Shown in pieces: positions 7,900-15,974 of a stretch of DNA of 64,000 nucleotides. This DNA comes from Clostridia bacterium (GTDB lineage Bacteria; Bacillota; Clostridia; Christensenellales; Aristaeellaceae). The stretch spans positions 49,942 to 113,941 of the forward strand of contig JAFRQX010000032.1 in assembly GCA_017428385.1 (NCBI GenBank), given 5' to 3'. Under the pieces are notes generated by a model. The model was not told the DNA's origin. It saw only the letters and a program-made list of their open reading frames with translations, and searched no databases. Made by a program: the position numbers and the translations under genes. Each line of letters opens with the position of its first letter. Position 1 is the stretch's first letter.

Positions 7900-9037
7900 C
7901 TGTATCATCCTGCTCCCTGATCCTCCGGTCCCGGCCGTTTTGCCGGTAGTATTCCGCCTTGTCCGCGTACATCCATTCATCCGACCTGCGGAGCATATCC
8001 GAAACGGTATCCTCCCGGCCGCTGCGCATGGAATATCCTACGGAAACAGAATATCCCCTGTCTTTGATCAGGTTCTTCAGGCCGTACATGGTATCGCGCA
8101 CCACCGTTTCATCCTGGCGGATATACAGCAGCACAAATTCATCTCCGCCGATCCGGTACGCCGTGATTCTCCGGCCGGCCACTTCCTCCATACTTTTGCC
8201 GATGGCCTTCAGCGCTTCGTCTCCCGCCTCGTGGCCTTTGGAGTCGTTCAGCTCCTTCAGTCCGTTCATATCCACAGAGGCCACCGCCGTAACCAGCGCA
8301 GCGTACCGCTCGGAGTCCTCATAAAACGCAAGACGGTTCCTTAGCCGCGTCAGCGGATCCCGGTTCGTGTCATAGAACCAGATGAACATATACAGGAAAA
8401 TGCTGCTGATCATAATCGCGGCATTGACGTAGTCTGTATCCATATCCCAGTCCAGCAGGGCCGCCACCAGGCAGGCGATCGCGCAGATGTAAAGCACATA
8501 CCGGTCCCGCGGCCGGACTTCATACCTGAACCGCGCCCAGGTGGTCAGCACGGCAAAAACAATATAGAAGAAGCAGACGCTGAACACCGTCAGGCCCAGG
8601 GGTCCCCTGACAAAACAGTTTTTTTCCGTAATCTCAAAGGCAATCGGGGTAAAGAATGCCGAGCAGTATACCAGCGCGTTCAGGATAAACGGAATCCACA
8701 GATAGAAAGGCCGTTTCCCCTTCGGATAAACAATCTGGGCAATGCTCATCGCCGCAGCCGGACGCGCAATATAACCAATCACCGAAAAAACAAGGCGCAG
8801 GACGTACCTGTCCTGTTCCTGCTGGGCCCAGACGTCCAGGGAATCAGCCACAACCAGGACAATGGTACTGAACACCGTCAGCCAGAAATAGCGCAGGCCG
8901 GTATCCCCTGCGCGCCTCTGGCTGCGAAGCTTCATGGTAAAACCAACGATCAGGAAGATCGTGATGAAGTGCCTGTTCAGTATATACGTCACAGTCCGGC
9001 CTGGTCCTTTCTGTATTTTCAACAGTACCCGATTCAT
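7880..9037 (-). CDS. Membrane-bound diguanylate cyclase (GGDEF domain)
   Basis: Makes the second messenger c-di-GMP from two GTP. The chosen start MNRVLLKIQKG gives 385 residues; an earlier in-frame ATG adds 26 residues without a better ribosome site. About six membrane helices fill the first ~220 residues as a sensor. The C-terminal GGDEF domain begins DTNRDPLTRLRNRLAFYED, and an intact GGDEF active site (YRIGGDEFVLLY) lies at ~297-301. The usual RxxD inhibitory site is not in its normal place five residues upstream, so product inhibition may be weak. No EAL or HD-GYP phosphodiesterase gene is in the window. It stands alone. Confidence 0.92.
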   Translation of the reverse strand: MNRVLLKIQKGPGRTVTYILNRHFITIFLIVGFTMKLRSQRRAGDTGLRYFWLTVFSTIVLVVADSLDVWAQQEQDRYVLRLVFSVIGYIARPAAAMSIAQIVYPKGKRPFYLWIPFILNALVYCSAFFTPIAFEITEKNCFVRGPLGLTVFSVCFFYIVFAVLTTWARFRYEVRPRDRYVLYICAIACLVAALLDWDMDTDYVNAAIMISSIFLYMFIWFYDTNRDPLTRLRNRLAFYEDSERYAALVTAVASVDMNGLKELNDSKGHEAGDEALKAIGKSMEEVAGRRITAYRIGGDEFVLLYIRQDETVVRDTMYGLKNLIKDRGYSVSVGYSMRSGREDTVSDMLRRSDEWMYADKAEYYRQNGRDRRIREQDDTEKGADQ

Positions 9038-9093
9038 AAGGTCCCGGTTTGCTGCAAATATTGTAGCACAGAGCATACAGCCCGCAAAAGAGC

Positions 9094-9125
9094 AAAACCG
9101 TTTTTGCCTGTACAAAAACGGTTTT
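9094..9125 (-). terminator. Hairpin between two minus-strand genes
   Basis: AAAACCGTTTTTG and CAAAAACGGTTTT form a perfect 13 bp stem with a 6 nt loop. It lies just after the stop of the 104-residue gene and is probably its terminator, although the T tract is interrupted. Confidence 0.5.
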
Positions 9126-9145
9126 TGCCTTTTGTGAACCTTTTC

Positions 9146-9460
9146 TCAGCGGGAGGGAACGGGAGCGCCGAAGGGAATAACCCGTTCAGTTTCGGGGCTG
9201 ACTCCAACTGTGCAGATTTCAAGTTCCGCGCCGCGGATCAGGTCTTCTTTGATCAGCATACGGACAACCCTTTCCCAATCCTTTTCCCGAACCAGGACCG
9301 TCCATCTCTTATCTTCCGCAGGCATGTGGAAGATATTTACGAAAAAAACGTCCGAGAAAGGCATTTTGAAGCGGATATGTTCACCCTTGAGTATTTCACG
9401 GACCTGGAAAACATCCTCCGTTTTCCATTCAGGGCCGATATTTTTCCAGTTATGCATCAT
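9146..9460 (-). CDS. Conserved hypothetical small cytoplasmic protein
   Basis: Soluble protein of 104 residues with no signal peptide or membrane segment. It alternates beta-prone and helical stretches (FFVNIFHMPAEDKRWTVLV, then EKDWERVVRMLIKEDLIRGA), somewhat like the small DUF2007-type alpha/beta fold, but I cannot assign a family. ATG follows AAGAGGTAATTATC; a second ATG directly after is also possible. The leader upstream contains a GC-rich hairpin (ACCCGC/GCGGGT) at ~9487-9504. It is flanked by a hairpin and a short unassigned region, so it appears monocistronic. Confidence 0.6.
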   Translation of the reverse strand: MMHNWKNIGPEWKTEDVFQVREILKGEHIRFKMPFSDVFFVNIFHMPAEDKRWTVLVREKDWERVVRMLIKEDLIRGAELEICTVGVSPETERVIPFGAPVPSR

Positions 9461-9642
9461 GATAATTACCTCTTTTCTTTCTTACCCGCTGCTGCGCGGG
9501 TTCTGTTATCTGTTTTTTGGGCAGACGAAACACACCGTCTGATGTGCCGGATTCCGTCCGGCTTCGCTGATTCAGGCTGTTATCCTGCCTGTGCGGCAGT
9601 TTTATTTCATTTAAGACAGGCTAATGATCTTGTCTTTCAGGT

Positions 9643-9747
9643 TTACTCTCCCTGTGTTCGGTCAATAACCGTCCTGCAATGCCTCACAGCTTTTTTATTG
9701 CTTAACAGCAGCCGGATCCGTCTTGCTGTAATCGTCCTCATAATCAT
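9643..9747 (-). CDS. Possible 34-residue basic small protein
   Basis: A short frame beginning MIMRTITARRIRLLL and ending DRTQGE, with AGGAAAGG 5 bp upstream of ATG. It is rich in Arg and Lys. No promoter is obvious, but the upstream 33-residue gene ends in a terminator only ~80 bp away. Nothing else was seen in 9461-9828 apart from small hairpins. It could be chance. Confidence 0.25.
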   Translation of the reverse strand: MIMRTITARRIRLLLSNKKAVRHCRTVIDRTQGE

Positions 9748-9828
9748 CCAATCCTTTCCTGATATACGTCGTAATGATTCCTGTGGTTCTGCCGGGTCGT
9801 TCCCGGTTTCCGGAAGAATGCGGGGTGC

Positions 9829-9861
9829 AAAAAGGCCGCTTACCCATTCGGATAAGCGGCC
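9829..9861 (-). terminator. Intrinsic terminator of the 33-residue small-protein gene
   Basis: On the minus strand GGCCGCTTA, a 10 nt loop and TAAGCGGCC, followed by TTTTT. It starts 25 bp after the stop of the small ORF. Confidence 0.85.
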
Positions 9862-9885
9862 GTATAAACTGAGCAGAGCCTGGAA

Positions 9886-9987
9886 TTATACTCCGGAGCT
9901 CTTCAGCCTGGCGGACACAGATCCGAGGGGTATGAACTTAGTCTCGCGCTTAGTCAGCAGGTACTTGTTTATCCATGCATTCCTCAT
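9886..9987 (-). CDS. 33-residue cationic small protein with its own promoter and terminator
   Basis: Short gene encoding a peptide that begins MRNAWINKYLLTKRETKF and ends ARLKSSGV. It has seven Lys/Arg against one Glu, no cysteine and no membrane segment. AAAGGAG lies 8 bp before ATG. A promoter (TTGACA, 17 bp, TATAGT) lies at 10020-10048 and a terminator follows at 9829-9861, so the transcription unit contains this ORF and nothing else. That makes it a real gene, or less likely a regulatory RNA with a decoy frame. The family is not recognised. It diverges from the two-component regulator gene at 10148. Confidence 0.7.
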   Translation of the reverse strand: MRNAWINKYLLTKRETKFIPLGSVSARLKSSGV

Positions 9988-10019
9988 TGGAAGAGCTCCT
10001 TTCTTTAAAGATTGCGTAG

Positions 10020-10048
10020 ACTATACAATGATTTGAAAACCTTGTCAA
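10020..10048 (-). promoter_or_regulatory. Consensus sigma-A promoter of the small-protein gene
   Basis: On the minus strand TTGACA (10048-10043), exactly 17 bp, then TATAGT (10025-10020). The predicted transcript start leaves a short leader before AAAGGAG. Confidence 0.85.
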
Positions 10049-10085
10049 GGGGGTTTGTACATTTTTTGTTTTTTGCACTTTTTCT

Positions 10086-10129
10086 TTTACAATACCGTTA
10101 CATCTATTACAATCTGACTATGATATACT
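10086..10129 (+). promoter_or_regulatory. Promoter of the two-component operon with TTACA direct repeats
   Basis: Three TTACA repeats at 10087, 10098 and 10107 precede an extended -10, TGATATACT (10121-10129). Direct half-sites about one helical turn apart are typical of OmpR/PhoP-type regulators, which suggests autoregulation. A similar TTTTACA...TGTAACA pair lies at the end of the kinase gene (~12160-12178). Confidence 0.45.
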
Positions 10130-10147
10130 CGATCAGGGTGATGTAGA

Positions 10148-10807
10148 ATGGCGATAATTCTGTTCGTGGATGACGAGCCGGCCATCCGCGATATGCTGCG
10201 GATGATGCTGAAGCTTGCGGGACATAACGGGGTCGAAGCGCGTGACGCCGAGCAGGCACGGTTGAAAATATCCAGGGAAACACCGGACCTGGCGCTGGTG
10301 GATATTATGATGCCCGGTGAAGACGGCTTCTCCCTGGCCCGGGATCTGATTCACGCAGGGATTCCCGTGCTCTTCCTGACTGCCCGGACCGCCGTAAAAG
10401 ACCGGGTAGCCGGCCTGCGCATGGGAGCGGAGGACTATATCCTGAAGCCCTTCGAGCCGGAGGAACTGCTGGCCCGTATCGACGTTATCCTGCGGAGAAC
10501 CCGGCCGAAAATCTACTCCGAGGACGGGCTGGTCATTGATCATGAAGCGCGGACCGTTACGCTGAACGGTAAACCCGTCACCATGACCATGACAGAATTT
10601 GACCTGCTTGCGCTGCTGACCGACAATGCCGGAGCCGCGCTGAGCCGGGACAAAATTCTCTCCGCCGTATGGGGCTGGGACTTTATCGGTGAAACAAGGA
10701 CTGTGGACGTGCATGTGCAGCACCTGCGGGCCAAACTGGGTCCCCGGACCATTGAAACAGTCTTCAAATACGGATACCGCTGGACCGGAGGTGCGGGCGG
10801 GAAATGA
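10148..10807 (+). CDS. OmpR/PhoB-family response regulator
   Basis: DNA-binding response regulator of 219 residues. The receiver domain (1-~115) has the acidic pair D8-D9, phospho-acceptor D52 in LVDIMMPGEDG, and K100 in YILKPFEPEE. The C-terminal winged helix (~125-215) contains LTMTEFDLL-type and TVDVHVQHLRAKLG motifs. It acts downstream of the histidine kinase that overlaps it by four bases. No cognate targets are proven, but two secreted proteins follow in the same direction and may be part of the regulon. Confidence 0.95.
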   Translation: MAIILFVDDEPAIRDMLRMMLKLAGHNGVEARDAEQARLKISRETPDLALVDIMMPGEDGFSLARDLIHAGIPVLFLTARTAVKDRVAGLRMGAEDYILKPFEPEELLARIDVILRRTRPKIYSEDGLVIDHEARTVTLNGKPVTMTMTEFDLLALLTDNAGAALSRDKILSAVWGWDFIGETRTVDVHVQHLRAKLGPRTIETVFKYGYRWTGGAGGK

Positions 10808-12180
10808 GAAAAAAGCTTTCCGTGCTGATCCTGCTTGTAACGGTGCCGATTTTCTTCTTCATGGCCTGGTTCATGAGCAGCCGTGCCTTCAACCTTTCCC
10901 TGGAGCAGGAAAAGCAGCGGACACAAATGACGGAAAGCATCGTTTTCCGCGAAATCCAGGGAAACATGAAAAACCTGGCCTATACCGAAGCCGCAGCCTA
11001 TGCCGCGCAGCTTCATAAGTATTACCTGAGCCAGGGAATCGAACTGATCTTCTGCTGGAACGGCAGCCCCATTGCCGGCGCGGAACTTCCGTCACAGGAT
11101 TATGAGGCGCTGCTGCAGCCGCTGCAGCGTACCGCCCTGCTGGATACCCGCGGGACTCCGGAACGCTACGCCGTGGCGGAACCGGTGAACAACAGCCTGA
11201 CCATGATCCTGCTTCGGGATATGAGCGAACTGTATCTGTTAAGAGACCAATACCGTACCATCGCCTTCTGGACAGCCATCATCGCCTCCGCTTTGCTGAC
11301 CCTGCTGACGCTGCTGTTTGCCGGAATCCTGATCCGCCCCATAACCCGTCTGACAGAGGCGGCCCGTGCCATCACGGAGCATACGGATCAGAACGTCCGG
11401 CTGCCCGCAGGCGGAAAAGATGAAATCGGCACACTTTCCCGGGCTTTTTCTGAAATGCAGGATGCCGTAGCAGACCGGGAAGCCCGGCTGCTGGAAGAAA
11501 GTGAAGCCCGGCAGGCCCTGCTGGACGCCATGGCGCATGAAATGCGAACGCCCCTTACCTCCCTGCTCGGAAACGCCCGCCTTCTGCAGCATGACCTTCC
11601 GGAGGATGAACGTGTAAAGATTGCGGACAGCATGGCCCGGGAAATCCGCCGCCTGACCGATATGGACCAGCAGCTGATGAAACTGACCGTGCTGCGGCAT
11701 GAAGAGCCGGAAATCGAACAGGTCTCTGTATCCGGCCTGCTGAACAATACAGCCGTCCGCCTGCAGGAACAGGCAAAGGGGATCACCATTGAAGTGCATG
11801 GCACCGACAGCATGATCTCCGGAGATCCGGAATTACTCTCCCTGCTTTGTGATAACCTCACCGCCAACGCCCTTCATGTGTCCGAACCCGGGATGACCGT
11901 CACCCTGACGTCTGTTCCCGGGGGATTTACCGTGGAGGATCAGGGCCCCGGCATGAACGAAGAAGCCCTGAAACATGCCTTTGAACCCTTCTGGAAGGCG
12001 GACAAAGCCAGAACCCGCCGGCACGGAGGCGCCGGACTCGGCCTGAGCCTGTGCATGCAGATTGCCGAACTTCACCGGGGAAAGCTTTCTTTTGACTCCG
12101 CGCCGGGGAAAGGAACCCGGGTAACCTTTACAACTGCTTTACCAACCGTTGATGATTCTTTTACATCCCCTGTAACATGA
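10804..12180 (+). CDS. Sensor histidine kinase (HAMP, HisKA, HATPase)
   Basis: Membrane kinase partner of the response regulator, 458 residues. TM1 is at ~6-24, followed by an extracytoplasmic domain of ~125 residues. TM2 at ~153-175 leads to a HAMP domain (RPITRLTEAARAITEH). The HisKA motif AMAHEMRTPLTSL places the phospho-His at 245. The ATP-binding domain has N box DNLTANA, G1 VEDQGPGM and G2 HGGAGLGLS. The extracytoplasmic domain matches no sensor I can name. The start overlaps the regulator's stop (ATGA). Confidence 0.95.
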   Translation: MRKKLSVLILLVTVPIFFFMAWFMSSRAFNLSLEQEKQRTQMTESIVFREIQGNMKNLAYTEAAAYAAQLHKYYLSQGIELIFCWNGSPIAGAELPSQDYEALLQPLQRTALLDTRGTPERYAVAEPVNNSLTMILLRDMSELYLLRDQYRTIAFWTAIIASALLTLLTLLFAGILIRPITRLTEAARAITEHTDQNVRLPAGGKDEIGTLSRAFSEMQDAVADREARLLEESEARQALLDAMAHEMRTPLTSLLGNARLLQHDLPEDERVKIADSMAREIRRLTDMDQQLMKLTVLRHEEPEIEQVSVSGLLNNTAVRLQEQAKGITIEVHGTDSMISGDPELLSLLCDNLTANALHVSEPGMTVTLTSVPGGFTVEDQGPGMNEEALKHAFEPFWKADKARTRRHGGAGLGLSLCMQIAELHRGKLSFDSAPGKGTRVTFTTALPTVDDSFTSPVT

Positions 12181-12225
12181 TAAGGTTGTCTCGGAAACTA
12201 TACTGATGGAAGGAGATGAGCCGGG

Positions 12226-13524
12226 ATGACCGGGAGACGATTCCTTGCCGCCTTGTGCGCAGTCCTGCTGCCGCTCACCGCAGCGGCCGAAAACACAGTT
12301 GAAATCCTGCCCACCTCAGCGCCGCTGCCTGCTCCGGTGATTGAATCCAGTATTTACGCGTTTGAAGACCTGGATCCCTATTACCAGTATTATGATGAAT
12401 ACATGACGCCCGCCCTGACACAGGAGGAAACTGTACGCCTGTCCGATGCCCAGAGCAGGCTGGATAACGGGGAACTGCCGGAGAGCAGCATCCTGAACAA
12501 AACAGAGGACGTCCGGGTATCCCTGATCCTCCTTCCCGCAGATCAGTATGAAGGCGAAAGCTGGTATCTGATTCTTCCCGGGCGCAGGCTTGCCAACACC
12601 GAACTGCTGCAGATCGTGGACGCGTTCCGAAGCATCGGAATCCGGCTGAGCCCGGATATGCTGAGCTGGCGCAACTGTATGCGCGGCGGCGGCATCCCAG
12701 GCACCCGCGACCTGTGCGGAGACGAATGGGAACGGTATTCCGCCCTGGGCGATCAGTTTGTCCGGTCCGGACTCCGGCCACATACCCCTTTCACCGCCTC
12801 CGTAATGGATGACGGCGTCGGCCAAGTCTTCCTTGATGAATTGCTTTTCAACGGAATCGACCGCTTTACATTCTATCCCGCACGGCAGATCAACGATCAG
12901 GAGCTTCTGCAGCTCTATGCCCTGGAGAATCCCGAACCGGCGGTTTCCCCGGAAGAATTCACCAGCTATGAAACGCTGCTCCGGCAGGAACTGCATACGC
13001 GTATGGGAATGCCCATTTCCGCTCTCCGCATCATGAATTCCGATTACATCGAAACGGATGACCACAAATGGGGTGATTCCCGGGTCAGCTACTCCGCCGC
13101 CTTTAACGAATCCGGAATAAATAGCCGCAGCTGGAACGGTCAGATTGATACCACCACCGGAAAACTGATGCTTGCCGCGCTGGATTCCGATCCTGCATTT
13201 TTCGGAGACAGCGAACCCCGTTCTGATATCATCCTGGATCCGTGGGAGCCCCGCTGGGCTGAAATTGCCAGGGCAGCCGTCGCCGCCCTGTGCGCGGACA
13301 GCAGAACAGAAATCCTGCAGGCCCGGGCTTTGTGCGAAACCCTGCTGAACAGTTATACACACTGCGCTGAAGTCCGTGTCCTGATGTCAGACGGAAGCGT
13401 TTATATTGTCCTTGTGTCATTCCTCACGTCGACAGTCGTGAGTATTTCCTATTATGATTCGCTATCCATAGCGCTCAAGGACAGCTATGATATCAACCAG
13501 TACGCAAGGAGGAATGAGCGATGA
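12226..13524 (+). CDS. Secreted hypothetical protein downstream of the two-component system
   Basis: Exported protein of 432 residues. A signal peptide (RFLAALCAVLLPLTAAAEN) is followed by a Pro/Ser/Thr linker and a Tyr- and acid-rich segment near DLDPYYQYYDEYMTP. The remainder is a mixed alpha/beta region with no catalytic motif I recognise. ATG follows AAGGAGATGAGCCGGG. It is 45 bp from the kinase stop and overlaps the next secreted gene by four bases, so all four genes may form one operon. A role in sensing or envelope maintenance is only an inference from context. Confidence 0.65.
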   Translation: MTGRRFLAALCAVLLPLTAAAENTVEILPTSAPLPAPVIESSIYAFEDLDPYYQYYDEYMTPALTQEETVRLSDAQSRLDNGELPESSILNKTEDVRVSLILLPADQYEGESWYLILPGRRLANTELLQIVDAFRSIGIRLSPDMLSWRNCMRGGGIPGTRDLCGDEWERYSALGDQFVRSGLRPHTPFTASVMDDGVGQVFLDELLFNGIDRFTFYPARQINDQELLQLYALENPEPAVSPEEFTSYETLLRQELHTRMGMPISALRIMNSDYIETDDHKWGDSRVSYSAAFNESGINSRSWNGQIDTTTGKLMLAALDSDPAFFGDSEPRSDIILDPWEPRWAEIARAAVAALCADSRTEILQARALCETLLNSYTHCAEVRVLMSDGSVYIVLVSFLTSTVVSISYYDSLSIALKDSYDINQYARRNER

Positions 13525-14348
13525 AAAAGGCAATCAGACCGATCATTTTTCTTGCCTTCCTGCTGCTAATGTTCTCTCTCTGTACCGCGCTGGCGGAAAA
13601 TTCGCAGCCTGTTTCCGGAGAGCAGGTGGTTGTATGGACACTGCATCCCTGGACATACGACGGCAAAAACCTGGCTGTCCTGTCCACATCTCCATATTGC
13701 CGGAACAGCGAGCCTGACTGGTACGTGCTTCCCAACGGAGACCTTGCTGACGGAGAAGTGCAGAGCCGCCTCTGGTTCGCCTGGACGTCTGAAGATCTGT
13801 GTGATTTTCCTGATAATACAATTCCGGAAGAAAGCGGATTTGACGCTCCCGAAGCACAGAAAACCCTTCCCATCGTATCCTACGTACTCGACAAGCTCGG
13901 ACTGAACGAAGAGCATTGGGCCGCGGAACCGGTCTATTTCGCAACCTATGGCAGATTGAAAGGCTTTGAAAAGACCCGTAAAGTCCTGCTGGAGGAAACG
14001 CTGGACGGTCTGCCCGTCCGCTGGTCTGAACCTTCGCTGTACAGCTATCTGACAGGATTTTCCATGGCGCGGAAAAACTGTGTTGAGATGTACTTCTCCG
14101 ATGAAGACGGCCTGATCTATATCCAGGGAAACTGGTCCGTCTTCGAACCGCAGAAAACCTCCGGTACCCTGCTTTCCGAAACAGAAATCAATGCCATTTT
14201 CGCTGAGGCCGGTTTTAAGAATCCGGCACCGGAAAAATGCTGGTTCCTTCACGTGAACGGACAGGCGGCTACCGCCACCCTGGCCTGGCGGGTCCAGAAC
14301 AGTTTTGTGAATGCCGCTGACGGCAGCTGGCTCCAGACATCCGACTGA
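13521..14348 (+). CDS. Secreted hypothetical protein
   Basis: Exported protein of 275 residues with a clear signal peptide (IIFLAFLLLMFSLCTALAEN). The mature part is rich in aromatic residues (WTLHPWTYDG, WFAWTSEDLC) and contains four cysteines that could pair outside the cell. No known fold or active site was recognised. It overlaps the preceding secreted gene by four bases and is closed by a strong terminator, which marks the end of the two-component operon. Confidence 0.65.
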   Translation: MKKAIRPIIFLAFLLLMFSLCTALAENSQPVSGEQVVVWTLHPWTYDGKNLAVLSTSPYCRNSEPDWYVLPNGDLADGEVQSRLWFAWTSEDLCDFPDNTIPEESGFDAPEAQKTLPIVSYVLDKLGLNEEHWAAEPVYFATYGRLKGFEKTRKVLLEETLDGLPVRWSEPSLYSYLTGFSMARKNCVEMYFSDEDGLIYIQGNWSVFEPQKTSGTLLSETEINAIFAEAGFKNPAPEKCWFLHVNGQAATATLAWRVQNSFVNAADGSWLQTSD

Positions 14349-14356
14349 AAACAAAC

Positions 14357-14397
14357 CTCAAAACGGAAGCCTCCTGCAAGGAGGCTTCCGTTTTGAG
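14357..14397 (+). terminator. Intrinsic terminator
   Basis: An 18 bp stem (CTCAAAACGGAAGCCTCC and its complement) with a 5 nt loop, directly after the second secreted protein. Confidence 0.85.
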
Positions 14398-14489
14398 TGT
14401 AAAGATGATCTGAATCCCGTCTTTCCCTTTTCCAGTAACGAATTTGTACGGATTATTAACAGAAAAGTAATATCATAACCCACAATATA

Positions 14490-14498
14490 TGGTATAAT
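14490..14498 (+). promoter_or_regulatory. Extended -10 promoter of the FtsL-like gene
   Basis: TGGTATAAT in an AT-rich stretch 40 bp before the TTG start. The -35 region is weak. The remainder of 14398-14537 shows no other feature. Confidence 0.5.
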
Positions 14499-14537
14499 AT
14501 CGCCCAGAAAAACCACAAACGAAATGGGGAAGCAGCT

Positions 14538-15002
14538 TTGGCAGTTCGTCGTATGAACAGCATACAGGGATATGCCCTTCCACAGCAGGAAGGCATGTTT
14601 TCTGTCCCCGGCCGGCAGCAGCTTTCTTCTCCTTATTCTTCCAGGCAGGTACAGGACTGGACCAGAGGACTGAACGCAGGTTCCCGGAACCGGAGCGTCG
14701 TCACGGAAACCGTCCACGCCCTGCCCGTTTTTTCTTCCCGCGGCATCCGGTGGGACGTGCTGCTGATTACGCTGGCACTGGTTATGATCCTGTTCTTCGG
14801 GGTGTTGTTCTCTGACCTGCAGGCGCTGAACGCCGGCGGACAGCGGATCGGCCAGCTTTCTGAAGGCATTGCCTCCCTGGAAGACAACAACGCCCTGCTG
14901 CAGGCACAGCTGGAAACCTCCCTGCTGAACGTAGCCCGCAGCGCCACCGTGAGCACCCTGACCCTTCCCGGAAGCGGGACGCTTACCGGGAGCGCACGGT
15001 AA
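14538..15002 (+). CDS. FtsL/DivIC-like single-pass membrane protein
   Basis: 154-residue bitopic protein. It has a cytoplasmic N-terminus of ~70 residues rich in Ser, Arg and Gln, then one TM helix (VLLITLALVMILFFGVLF). A heptad-like extracytoplasmic segment follows (AGGQRIGQLSEGIASLEDNN ALLQAQLETSL). This topology fits the FtsL/DivIC septum-initiator group, which bridges division proteins. Sequence identity is too low for a firm name, and the usual neighbours (mraW, ftsI) are missing. TTG at 14538 is 8 bp after GGGGA; ATG at 14553 is an alternative start. It converges on the AEC permease gene. Confidence 0.5.
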   Translation: MAVRRMNSIQGYALPQQEGMFSVPGRQQLSSPYSSRQVQDWTRGLNAGSRNRSVVTETVHALPVFSSRGIRWDVLLITLALVMILFFGVLFSDLQALNAGGQRIGQLSEGIASLEDNNALLQAQLETSLLNVARSATVSTLTLPGSGTLTGSAR

Positions 15003-15020
15003 ACTTCGTTTTTCAGTTTT

Positions 15021-15968
15021 TCACAGAAGCAGTCCCAGCCGGGACAGCGTAAAGATAAAGACAAAGATGGTCGCGAGGGAAGCCACGGTACTGACAAAGA
15101 CCAGCTGCCCCGCCAGCTGTCCGTCCCCGCCCATATTCTGGGCCATGGGATAGGAGGAAGTGGCGACAGGAGTACCGAAGATCATCAGGATCAGGAACAG
15201 CTCCACACCCCGCAGGCCGATCAGATAAGCAAAAACCACCATTACAACCGGCAGGAGGATCAGCCGGATGACCAGCACCGCGCTGATTGTCCGGCTGTTC
15301 TTTTTCAATTCATCAAACTTCAGGTTCGCGCCAAGCACCACCAGGGCAATGGTCGTTGCCGCCCCGGCCAGCGAGGACACCGGCGTGGCAATGAAGGAAG
15401 GCAGCCGGATCTGCAGCAGGTAAAAGAGCAGTCCGACAACGCAGCCCTGCAGAAGCGGGTTTTTCACAATGCCCAGCAGGAGCGCACCAGGCCGGATCTT
15501 TCCGCCCTCCCGGAACAGTTCCAGCACGATGACCGCCGCGATATTGAAGATGGAAACCATGATCATGATCATCATGCCGCAGACAGAAGATTTCTCAGCG
15601 CCGAAAACATAGGTGGTCAGCGGGATGCCGTAGATGATGAAATTGCTGCGGAAGATTCCCTGGATCACCACACCCCGGCGGGGATTCTCCTTCACAATCC
15701 GGGGAACGATCATGACCAGCAGGACAACCAGAAGGATAACAGAAAGCGAGCCCGTGAGCATCAGCTTCACAGAGGGCATGTTCTCCGGTTTTGCACTGTA
15801 AACATTATTGAACATCAGAAAAGGGAAAAAGAGCCGGTAATTCAGCGCGTTCAGCCGGTCCATGAAAGGCCGGTCCGTCAACTTCAGCCGGACTGCCGCG
15901 AAGCCGATCCCCAGCAGAATGAGGAACGGTCCTACCGCGTTGAAGGCAACCATAAAGCTTTCCAGCAT
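15021..15968 (-). CDS. AEC-family permease (auxin efflux carrier/malate permease type)
   Basis: Membrane transporter of 315 residues with ~10 helices in two inverted halves. Typical landmarks are LGIGFAAVRLKL near the start, the unwound GIPLTTYVFG and the C-terminal FGTPVATSSYPMAQNMGGD. Bacterial AEC members carry malate, malonate or other dicarboxylates. The gene starts 6 bp after the GntR regulator, so the two are co-transcribed. They diverge from the LeuCD/malic-enzyme/2HCT cluster, so a hydroxyacid or dicarboxylate is the likely substrate. Confidence 0.85.
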   Translation of the reverse strand: MLESFMVAFNAVGPFLILLGIGFAAVRLKLTDRPFMDRLNALNYRLFFPFLMFNNVYSAKPENMPSVKLMLTGSLSVILLVVLLVMIVPRIVKENPRRGVVIQGIFRSNFIIYGIPLTTYVFGAEKSSVCGMMIMIMVSIFNIAAVIVLELFREGGKIRPGALLLGIVKNPLLQGCVVGLLFYLLQIRLPSFIATPVSSLAGAATTIALVVLGANLKFDELKKNSRTISAVLVIRLILLPVVMVVFAYLIGLRGVELFLILMIFGTPVATSSYPMAQNMGGDGQLAGQLVFVSTVASLATIFVFIFTLSRLGLLL

Positions 15969-15974
15969 TTTCTG

